Below the pieces are notes generated by a model. It made no database searches, was not told the origin of the DNA, and saw nothing but the letters and a program-made list of their open reading frames with translations. From positions 1-5,350 of the forward strand of contig JAHZBA010000068.1 of the NCBI GenBank assembly GCA_019423635.1: 5,350 nt of DNA, written 5' to 3'. This document shows, one piece after another, positions 1-5,350 of this stretch (its first letter is position 1; each line of letters opens with the position of its first letter). The stretch is from Clostridiales bacterium (GTDB taxonomy: Bacteria > Bacillota > Clostridia > Oscillospirales > Oscillospiraceae). A program made the position numbers and the translations under genes.

Positions 1-500
1 TCCTCCCGGGTGGCGCCGCCGGTGGAGAAGCCGGTGGAGGTCTTGATGTAGTCCGCGCCGGACTCGGTCACCAGCTCGCACAGCTTGATCTTCTCCGCCT
101 CGGTGAGCAGGCAGGTTTCCACGATCACCTTGAGGATGCGGCCCTGGCAGGAGGCTTTGATGGCCTTGATCTCGGCCAGCACCTCATCCCACCGCTGATC
201 CTTCACCCAGCCGATGTTGATCACCATGTCGATCTCGTCGGCGCCGTTGCGGATGGCGTCCTCGGTCTCAAAGACCTTGACGGCGGTGGTAGAGTAGCCG
301 TTGGGGAAACCGATGACAGTGCAGATCTTCAGCTCGTTGCCCACGTAGTCCGCCGCCTGCTTCACAAAGGAGGCGGGAATGCACACGGAGGCGCAGCCGT
401 ACTTCAGCCCGTCGTCGCAGACCTCCTTGATCTGGGCCCAGGTGGACTCCTGTTTGAGCAGAGTGTGGTCGCAGTGGGCCAGGATGTTCTTCACGTCCAT
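1..500 (-). CDS. deoC: Deoxyribose-phosphate aldolase (DERA), C-terminal part missing at window edge
   Basis: Class I aldolase that splits 2-deoxy-D-ribose 5-phosphate into glyceraldehyde 3-phosphate and acetaldehyde, the last step of deoxynucleoside breakdown in the cytoplasm. The visible 166 residues, from an ATG at 500, read as a DERA TIM barrel. They show N-terminal DHTLLK (11-16), IGFPNGYSTTAVK (63-75), DEIDMVIN with Asp91 (88-95), LKVIVET with the presumed Schiff-base Lys124 (123-129), and DYIKTSTGFSTGGAT with the second catalytic Lys153 (150-164). All three catalytic positions known from E. coli DERA (Asp102, Lys167, Lys201) therefore have counterparts. Family members are about 215-260 residues, so roughly 50-60 residues lie outside the window. 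An AAAGGGAG ribosome binding site stands about 8 bases before the start. The gene begins 30 bases after the DUF362 stop with no terminator between, so co-transcription is likely. No other deo-pathway gene is visible. Identity is near certain. Confidence 0.97.
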   Translation of the reverse strand, partial: MDVKNILAHCDHTLLKQESTWAQIKEVCDDGLKYGCASVCIPASFVKQAADYVGNELKICTVIGFPNGYSTTAVKVFETEDAIRNGADEIDMVINIGWVKDQRWDEVLAEIKAIKASCQGRILKVIVETCLLTEAEKIKLCELVTESGADYIKTSTGFSTGGATRE

Positions 501-530
501 TAGATTACTCCCTTTCTACGCGTCGTGCAG

Positions 531-1661
531 TTATTTTACCTCTACCAGCTCGTAGGAGCGGGTGCCGATGCCGATTTTCTCACAGTGGGCCAGGCACACC
601 CGCCAGTCGGTGTTCGGCATGCTGTTGATGAAGTGGTCGTGCTTGTCGCAGAAGCCCTCCCTGTGCATCTGCTCGTCCAGGTGGGAGCCGGGGATGGGGG
701 GCTGTTTCCCGCAGGCGTCGGCGCAGGCCTGGTCCAGCGCCACCGGGTCAAAGGAGGCGAACATGCCCACGTCGGGCACGATGGGCAGGTCGTTCTCCCC
801 GTGGCAGTCGCAGTAGGGGGACACGTCGATGACCAGGCTGATGTGGAACTGGGGACGGCCGTCCACCACCGCCTTGGCGTACTCCGCCATGCGGCAGCCC
901 AGCTCCTCCATGGCCGCGTCGTTGCCGGGGCGGATGGCGTCGGTGTTGCACACCGCAATACAGCGGCCGCAGCCCACGCACTTGTCCCAGTCGATGGACG
1001 CCTTGCGGTCCTCCCCAAAGGTGATGGCGCCGTGGGCGCACTGGGTGGCGCACCGGCGGCAGCCCACACAGCGGCGGGGCGCCACCATCGGCTTGCCCTG
1101 GGCGTGCTGCTCCATCTTGCCCCGGCGGGAACCGCAGCCCATACCCAAGTTCTTGATGGCGCCGCCAAAGCCGGTCTGCTCATGCCCCTTGAAGTGGGAC
1201 AGGGAGATGATCACATCGGCCTCCATGATGGCCTTTCCGATCTTGGCGGTCTGGATGTACTCCGCCCCCTCCACGGGCACCTCCACGTCGTCGTTGCCCC
1301 GCAAGCCGTCGCCGATGATCACCTGGCAGCCGGTGGACAGCGGGGAGAAGCCGTTCTCATAGGCTGCGTCCAGGTGCTCCAGGGCGTTTTTCCGGCGGCC
1401 GGGATAGAGGGTGTTGCAGTCGGTGAGGAAGGGGACGCCCCCCAGGCTCTTCACCACATCGGCCACCACCTTGGCGTAATTGGGCCGCAGGAATGCCAGG
1501 TTTCCCGGCTCGCCGAAGTGCATCTTGATGGCCACCAGCTTACGCTCAAAGTTGATCTCCCCGATGCCCGCCGTGCGCATCAGCTTCTCCAGCTTGTTCA
1601 GCAGGCTGACCCCCGGCCTGCACCGGAGGTCCGTCATGTAAACCTTGGACCGCTCTCCCAT
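531..1661 (-). CDS. DUF362 domain protein with internal two-cluster [4Fe-4S] ferredoxin module
   Basis: A 376-residue cytoplasmic iron-sulfur protein of the DUF362 family; its reaction is not established. The DUF362 part is split. An N-terminal half runs from about residue 43 to 195, with IKMHFGEPGN (45-54), LTDCNTLYPGRR (79-90) and the family-typical SLSHFKGHEQTGFGGAIKN (153-171). A C-terminal half lies around 275-312, with SPYCDCHGENDLP (281-293) and GMFASFDPVALDQA (299-312). Between them sits a bacterial 2x[4Fe-4S] ferredoxin module with CxxCxxCxxxC motifs at Cys198/201/204/208 and Cys228/231/234/238; both are intact. Further cysteines (176, 284, 286, 338, 356, 360) could bind another metal or cluster, which is inference. 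No signal peptide or membrane segment is seen. The ATG at 1661 has GGGAGG 11 bases upstream, a slightly long spacing; the next Met (residue 9) has no better site. It lies between a DUF1275 gene (49 bases upstream) and deoC (30 bases downstream), probably in one transcript. An electron-transfer or redox role is likely, with unknown substrate. Confidence 0.93.
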   Translation of the reverse strand: MGERSKVYMTDLRCRPGVSLLNKLEKLMRTAGIGEINFERKLVAIKMHFGEPGNLAFLRPNYAKVVADVVKSLGGVPFLTDCNTLYPGRRKNALEHLDAAYENGFSPLSTGCQVIIGDGLRGNDDVEVPVEGAEYIQTAKIGKAIMEADVIISLSHFKGHEQTGFGGAIKNLGMGCGSRRGKMEQHAQGKPMVAPRRCVGCRRCATQCAHGAITFGEDRKASIDWDKCVGCGRCIAVCNTDAIRPGNDAAMEELGCRMAEYAKAVVDGRPQFHISLVIDVSPYCDCHGENDLPIVPDVGMFASFDPVALDQACADACGKQPPIPGSHLDEQMHREGFCDKHDHFINSMPNTDWRVCLAHCEKIGIGTRSYELVEVK

Positions 1662-1710
1662 ATTTCTGTGTGCCTCCCATTTTGGTTCAAATTGTTAAGT
1701 GGTTCTTATT

Positions 1711-2400
1711 TTATACCCCTTTGCCCGTTCTCGCAAGGGGTTTGCGCTGAAACATAAGCAAAAAGGCCGCCAAAAGGAGCACACAGGCCCCCAACACCGC
1801 CCTCTGCCCCCACCGGCCGCTGCACCAGGCCCCCAGTGCCGCTCCGACGATGAAAAACACGATAATGCCGTAGTACTGGGCCGCCCGGTGTCCGTGGTCC
1901 CGCTCGCCGGTCTTCCCCCATAGGTACAGCCGCTCCGTGCCGCTGCGCAGGTTTCCGGTGCACATAGTGGTGGCAAAGGCGTTGCCGTTGACCTTGCGGA
2001 AGCTCTCCACCTGGACCGCGCAGACAAAGGCCACCAACACATTGGCCGCGTTGTCCAGCGCCGCAGGCAGGAAGGCCACCGCCGCCAGCAGGAGCAGCTC
2101 CGCCGCCACGGTGATCTGCCGCCAGTGGAGGGCCTGGGCCCCCCGGAACCGTCCGCGGATCAGCTCTGCCGCCAGTACCCCCGCGGCAAAGGCCAGAATG
2201 GGTACCAGATAGTGGCCTGCGCCGCCCCAGTCCCCCTCCATCAGCCGTACCCCCAGCAGCACGATATTTCCGGTCTGGGCGTTGGCGAACACTCCACCCC
2301 GGATAAGGTAGGTATACGCATCCAGAAAGCCTCCGGTCAGGGCCAGCACCGCCCCCAGCCGAAAGCTCTCCGACATCTGTCTGTGTGTCGTCTGTTCCAC
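1711..2400 (-). CDS. DUF1275 (YoaK-type) integral membrane protein
   Basis: A 229-residue membrane protein of the DUF1275/YoaK family, whose function is unknown; a transporter-like role has been suggested only from hydrophobicity. Numbered from the GTG start, family signatures are GGFLDAYTYLIRGGVFANAQ (23-42) followed by TGNIVLLG (43-50), then ALDNAANVLVAFVCAVQVES (114-133) and NGNAFATTMCTGNLRSG (138-154). About six to seven hydrophobic segments lie near 14-33, 39-54, 63-81, 95-115, 119-132, 176-193 and 202-217. A basic tail (QRKPLARTGKG) ends the protein and is probably cytoplasmic. Start choice: a TTG at 2424 is in frame, but it precedes the ribosome binding site. GTG at 2400 has AGAGGGGG seven bases upstream and is preferred. 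An ATG eight codons later (residue 9) is possible but has no good site. The upstream 233 bases are full of hairpins that could end transcription from ybaB or act on this gene. The downstream DUF362 start is 49 bases away with no terminator. The family call is firm; the role is open. Confidence 0.92.
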   Translation of the reverse strand: MEQTTHRQMSESFRLGAVLALTGGFLDAYTYLIRGGVFANAQTGNIVLLGVRLMEGDWGGAGHYLVPILAFAAGVLAAELIRGRFRGAQALHWRQITVAAELLLLAAVAFLPAALDNAANVLVAFVCAVQVESFRKVNGNAFATTMCTGNLRSGTERLYLWGKTGERDHGHRAAQYYGIIVFFIVGAALGAWCSGRWGQRAVLGACVLLLAAFLLMFQRKPLARTGKGV

Positions 2401-2407
2401 GCGCTGT

Positions 2408-2415
2408 CCCCCTCT
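2408..2415 (-). promoter_or_regulatory. Ribosome binding site that fixes a GTG start for the DUF1275 gene
   Basis: On the minus strand AGAGGGGG stands seven bases before GTG (2398-2400). The in-frame TTG at 2424 lies upstream of this site, so it would have to use another one that I cannot see. This decides the start as GTG. The site lies within a GC-rich leader whose flanking GGUCC/GGAC segments could pair and partly cover it. Confidence 0.75.
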
Positions 2416-2417
2416 CA

Positions 2418-2430
2418 GGACCAAAGGTCC
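2418..2430 (-). repeat. Small perfect palindrome GGACC-loop-GGTCC next to the ribosome binding site
   Basis: A 5-bp perfect inverted repeat (2418-2422 with 2426-2430, 3-base loop) ends two bases before the AGAGGGGG site of the DUF1275 gene. The arm at 2426-2430 can instead pair with GGAC at 2469-2472 at the base of the neighbouring 15-bp hairpin, so the two structures compete. It is short, so stability alone is modest and a regulatory role is only inference. Confidence 0.5.
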
Positions 2431-2433
2431 GCT

Positions 2434-2468
2434 GCCAGCTTGTCGAAAAGGTGTTTCGACAAGCTGGC
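2434..2468. repeat. Perfect 15-bp inverted repeat (long hairpin) with 5-base loop
   Basis: GCCAGCTTGTCGAAA (2434-2448) is the exact reverse complement of 2454-2468, around the loop 2449-2453. Adding GTCC/GGAC (2427-2430 with 2469-2472) across a 3-base bulge lengthens the stem to 19 bp. No U-tract follows on either strand, so it is not a classical intrinsic terminator. It lies in the 5' leader of the DUF1275 gene. It could be an interspersed palindromic repeat of this genome, an mRNA-stabilising or processing hairpin, or a binding site for a dimeric protein. Sequence alone does not choose between these. Confidence 0.85.
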
Positions 2469-2470
2469 GG

Positions 2471-2515
2471 ACTTTCTAAAATTCTGAGAAAATAATAAAA
2501 AGTCGTTTGATCCAA
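2471..2515 (-). promoter_or_regulatory. AT-rich stretch, possible promoter region of the DUF1275-DUF362-deoC group
   Basis: This is the only AT-rich segment between ybaB and the DUF1275 gene, and on the minus strand it reads through TTGGAT, then TTTTTATTAT. TTGGAT resembles a -35 box, but the best -10 candidate (TATTAT) is only 12 bases away, which is too close. At 17 bases the hexamer is a poor TTTTCT. The call rests mainly on position and composition, with a promoter expected downstream of the apparent terminators. No well-formed sigma-A pair is visible. Confidence 0.25.
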
Positions 2516-2518
2516 CGC

Positions 2519-2545
2519 GAAAGGGAACCCTGACGGTTCCCTTTC
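2519..2545 (-). terminator. Hairpin with 11-bp perfect stem, probable terminator behind ybaB
   Basis: GAAAGGGAACC (2519-2529) pairs fully with GGTTCCCTTTC (2535-2545) around the 5-base loop CTGAC. Because the outer arm is AAA/TTT, either strand ends its stem in UUU, as in many bidirectional terminators. A long U-tract is absent; on the minus strand the next bases are GCGTTGG, and a T5 run appears only some 16 bases later. It lies about 90 bases after the ybaB stop and before the AT-rich putative promoter stretch, which fits transcriptional insulation. Confidence 0.5.
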
Positions 2546-2557
2546 ACACTATCTTTC

Positions 2558-2582
2558 CCCTCCAAATCCTTCGGCAGGAGGG
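2558..2582. repeat. Imperfect hairpin CCCTCC...GGAGGG in the ybaB 3' region
   Basis: CCCTCC (2558-2563) and GGAGGG (2577-2582) can pair, and inside them CC-TTC-GG adds a small second stem. On the plus strand the right arm runs into TTTATC, weakly terminator-like for plus-strand transcription, but no plus-strand gene precedes it. It lies between two stronger hairpins and may simply be part of the same 3' UTR structure. Confidence 0.35.
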
Positions 2583-2598
2583 TTTATCGGCAGTCTTA

Positions 2599-2621
2599 GG
2601 GGCGGGCCTTTGGCCCGTCCC
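2599..2621 (-). terminator. GC-rich hairpin directly after ybaB, possible 3'-end structure
   Basis: GGGGCGGGCC (2599-2608) faces GGCCCGTCCC (2612-2621) around a TTT loop, a 10-bp stem with one imperfect pair. It starts about 12 bases after the ybaB stop on the transcribed minus strand. What follows is TAAGACTG, not a U-tract, so efficient Rho-independent termination is doubtful. It may act with the 2519-2545 hairpin or protect the transcript's 3' end. Confidence 0.4.
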
Positions 2622-2633
2622 CCTGTGTCCGGC

Positions 2634-2981
2634 TCAGAACGGCAGGCCGAGCCCTCCGGTGAGCTGCTGCATGGTGGAGGCGGAGTCGCTCTCTGCCGCC
2701 CGCAAAGCCTCGTTCACCGCAGCCACGATCATGTCCTGAAGCATCTCCACATCCTCCGGATCCACCGCCTCGGGGTCAATGACGACCTCCTTCAGCTCCC
2801 GCTTGCCGGTCACTGTGGCGGAGACCACGCCGCCGCCCGCGGCGGCCGTGTAGGTCTTGGTCTCCAGCTCCTGCTGCATTTTCATCATGTCCTGCTGCAT
2901 CTTCTGAACCTGCTTCATCATGTTCATATTCATGCCGCCGCCAAAGCCGCCCATTCCGCGGCTGTTGAATCCCTTTGCCAT
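2634..2981 (-). CDS. ybaB: YbaB/EbfC family nucleoid-associated protein
   Basis: A 115-residue DNA-binding protein. Family members form tweezer-like dimers that bind DNA and associate with the nucleoid; the precise role is unsettled. The sequence has the usual helix (MKQVQKMQQDMMKMQQELE, 22-40), a central strand region beginning GGGVVSATVTGKRELKEVVI (49-68), and a C-terminal helix around DPEDVEMLQDMIVAAVNEAL (74-93). The length is normal for the family. Start: ATG at 2981 has AAAGGAG nine bases upstream. An in-frame TTG at 2990 touches that site and is rejected. The N-terminus before the helix is unusually rich in Gly and Met (nine Met in residues 10-37). The gene follows dnaX by 15 bases, and its ribosome binding site overlaps the dnaX stop codon, so translation is probably coupled. 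recR, often next in this cluster, is replaced here by a hairpin-rich gap. Confidence 0.95.
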   Translation of the reverse strand: MAKGFNSRGMGGFGGGMNMNMMKQVQKMQQDMMKMQQELETKTYTAAAGGGVVSATVTGKRELKEVVIDPEAVDPEDVEMLQDMIVAAVNEALRAAESDSASTMQQLTGGLGLPF

Positions 2982-2990
2982 CGGTCGCAA

Positions 2991-2996
2991 CTCCTT

Positions 2997-2997
<1 letters not shown>
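2991..2997 (-). promoter_or_regulatory. ybaB ribosome binding site overlapping the dnaX stop codon
   Basis: AAAGGAG on the minus strand (2991-2997) shares one base with the dnaX TAA (2997-2999) and precedes the ybaB ATG by nine bases. Ribosomes ending on dnaX therefore reach the ybaB start region, which suggests coupled expression. It also excludes the TTG at 2990 as a start. Confidence 0.85.
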
Positions 2998-4742
<1,745 letters not shown>

Positions 4743-4748
4743 GGGCGG

Positions 4749-4755
4749 TCACCTC
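4749..4755 (-). promoter_or_regulatory. dnaX ribosome binding site supporting a TTG start
   Basis: GAGGTGA on the minus strand is a strong match to the anti-Shine-Dalgarno and stands six bases before TTG (4740-4742). No in-frame ATG lies near the conserved YQALYRKWRP sequence. Site and protein homology therefore agree on a TTG start. Confidence 0.85.
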
Positions 4756-4765
4756 AAATCAAATC

Positions 4766-4817
4766 AAAAAGGAGAGGGGCGGAGGATGCGGAAAGCCGCG
4801 TCGCTTCGCCCCTCTCC
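4766..4817 (-). terminator. Rho-independent terminator of ffs
   Basis: On the minus strand GGAGAGGGGCG (4807-4817) pairs perfectly over 11 bp with 4771-4781. A smaller inner stem GCGG-CTTT-CCGC (4788-4799) lies in the loop, and TTTTT (4766-4770) follows directly. This is a textbook intrinsic terminator. It ends the SRP RNA precursor just 23 bases before the dnaX start codon. Confidence 0.92.
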
Positions 4818-4821
4818 CGCC

Positions 4822-5126
4822 GCGTCCGGCGCGTGGCAAGACCGCACACCGGCCTTTGGAGACTGCGCTATACCCGTTACCCAGGCAGCCGGCTCAGGAG
4901 CGGGACCCCCGCGGCACAGGTCGCGGTCCGCTTAGTGCTGCTCGGTTCCCCGCCTGACACGGTTCACGGTGCGGCCTTGCGCGGGACCGATCCATCATCG
5001 CTGCTTACCTGGGGCAGACAGCACAACGCAGTTCCGGGGGCCGGGATTCATCCCTGCTGTAGCGGGTTGCAGGTACAGGGCACCGCTAACTCCCCGACTA
5101 GTGCGGCCTTGCCGCGGGCCGGACGC
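4822..5126 (-). ncRNA. ffs: Signal recognition particle RNA, large (Alu-containing) bacterial type
   Basis: The RNA core of SRP, which with Ffh targets nascent membrane and secreted proteins to FtsY and the translocon. The S domain shows the Ffh-binding hairpin: GTCAGG, CGG stem, GGAA tetraloop (4946-4949), CCG stem, then AGCAGCACTAAGCGG (about 4930-4957). The Alu domain shows TAGTCGGGGAG, GCGGTGCCCTGTACCTGCAA and CCCGCTACAGCAGGG (about 5045-5100), as in the B. subtilis scRNA. The ends close by a long helix. 5118-5126 pairs with 4822-4830 (9 bp), and 5101-5113 pairs with 4835-4847 (13 bp including one G-U). The ends given are those of this helix. The primary transcript should run from about 5152 to the terminator at 4766 and be trimmed, so the true mature ends may differ by 10-20 bases. 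A 12-base segment of the closing helix recurs in the S domain (4969-4980). Position just upstream of dnaX is typical of Firmicutes. Confidence 0.96.
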
Positions 5127-5159
5127 CTCTGCGCCGTCCGTCGGAAGGCTGTATTTGAT

Positions 5160-5188
5160 ATCATACATCATTTCCCGCCATTTATCAA
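5160..5188 (-). promoter_or_regulatory. Sigma-A promoter of ffs
   Basis: On the minus strand TTGATA (-35, 5183-5188) and TATGAT (-10, 5160-5165) are separated by exactly 17 bases, each with five of six consensus bases. Transcription should start near 5152-5154, about 27 bases before the closing helix of the SRP RNA. A/T runs upstream (5191-5215) may act as an UP element. Confidence 0.88.
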
Positions 5189-5218
5189 TATCACTTTTCA
5201 CTTTTTTCAAAAAGGGTC

Positions 5219-5246
5219 TTTACAACCGGATAAATTATGCTATAAT
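5219..5246 (+). promoter_or_regulatory. Sigma-A promoter of the tRNA-Ala gene
   Basis: TTTACA (-35, 5219-5224) and a perfect TATAAT (-10, 5241-5246) are 16 bases apart. Start is expected near 5252-5254, giving a leader of about 45 bases before the tRNA at 5298. It faces away from the ffs promoter, and the two -35 boxes are 30 bases apart. Confidence 0.85.
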
Positions 5247-5297
5247 ATCTGAGTGTCCACGACAAGAATCTTTCATTTTGCTGAGAGCACTCTGTAT

Positions 5298-5350
5298 GGG
5301 CCTATAGCTCAGCTGGGAGAGCGTACGGTTCGCATCCGTAAGGTCGTCGG
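5298..5350 (+). tRNA. tRNA-Ala, anticodon CGC, 3' part beyond window edge
   Basis: The sequence folds as the first 53 positions of a tRNA. It has a 5' acceptor strand GGGCCTA (5298-5304), TA, a D-arm GCTC-AGCTGGGA-GAGC (5307-5322), an anticodon stem TACGG/CCGTA (5324-5328, 5336-5340), a loop TTCGCAT with anticodon CGC (5331-5333), a variable loop AGGTC and the first T-stem strand GTCGG. Anticodon CGC reads the Ala codon GCG. G3 in the acceptor fits the G3-U70 identity pair of tRNA-Ala, but the partner strand and CCA end are outside the window. It may be the first of a tRNA cluster; that cannot be seen. Confidence 0.93.

Noticed and set aside
1662..1710. Possible terminator or promoter between DUF1275 and DUF362
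   Set aside because: The 49 bases contain no stable inverted repeat with U-tract and no paired -35/-10 hexamers, so they are treated as an intra-operon gap.
525..1757. Long plus-strand open frame (410 codons) opposite the DUF362 gene
   Set aside because: It is antisense to a gene with clear DUF362 and ferredoxin motifs. Its translation is Val/Ala/Gly/His-rich without recognisable motifs, and no ribosome binding site is seen. It is a side effect of GC-rich codon use.
1706..2515. Minus-strand 269-codon frame overlapping the DUF1275 gene
   Set aside because: It is a shifted reading of the same strand, with a Gly/Arg-rich product lacking motifs. The other frame gives the clear membrane protein.
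2401..2633. Possible small gene or riboswitch between ybaB and DUF1275
   Set aside because: No open frame with start and ribosome binding site is seen on either strand; a GGAGGGG run near 2557-2563 leads to GTG followed at once by TGA. The hairpins match no riboswitch class that I recognise.
4995..5210. Minus-strand 71-codon frame starting MKKVKSDIDKW just upstream of the SRP RNA
   Set aside because: The first part lies over the ffs promoter and the rest over the Alu domain. No adequate ribosome binding site lies before it that would be on a transcript, and the ffs start site is downstream of its start codon.
5251..5292. GAGTG/CACTC pairing in the tRNA leader
   Set aside because: It is only five base pairs across a 32-base loop, too weak to call a structured leader.

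Overview
The window looks like a chromosomal core segment from a GC-rich member of the Firmicutes, class Clostridia. Flavonifractor/Lawsonibacter-type Oscillospiraceae are my best guess. The reasons are the high GC content, the AGGAGG-type ribosome binding sites, a large SRP RNA with an Alu domain next to dnaX (typical of Firmicutes), and the protein families present. The genus is inference from composition and gene style, since no search was run.

Layout, right to left, because every protein gene lies on the minus strand. At the right edge a tRNA-Ala(CGC), cut off by the window end, reads rightward from a strong sigma-A promoter. Back to back with it, a second sigma-A promoter (TTGATA-17-TATGAT) drives the large SRP RNA (ffs) leftward. 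ffs ends in a strong intrinsic terminator whose U-tract lies only 23 bases before the TTG start of dnaX, the DNA polymerase III gamma/tau subunit. ybaB, a nucleoid-associated protein gene, follows after 15 bases, with its ribosome binding site overlapping the dnaX stop. recR, a common third gene of this cluster, is not the next gene.

A 233-base non-coding stretch (2401-2633) holds a series of hairpins. Two or three look like terminators or insulators behind ybaB. One is a perfect 15-bp inverted repeat with no U-tract. A small palindrome sits against the next gene's ribosome binding site. Beyond it lies a second, probably co-transcribed group: a DUF1275 (YoaK-type) membrane protein, a DUF362 protein with an internal 2x[4Fe-4S] ferredoxin module, and deoC (deoxyribose-phosphate aldolase, truncated by the left edge). 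The gaps are 49 and 30 bases.

Functionally, the right half is replication and protein-export housekeeping: tRNA-Ala, SRP RNA, clamp loader and YbaB. The left half is a small metabolic or unknown-function group in which only deoC has a defined reaction. I found no mobile element, CRISPR array, phage gene or defence system, and nothing that amounts to a new system. The points most worth a second look are the leader structure of the DUF1275 gene, how dnaX is transcribed behind the ffs terminator, and the unexplained grouping of the DUF362 ferredoxin protein with deoC.
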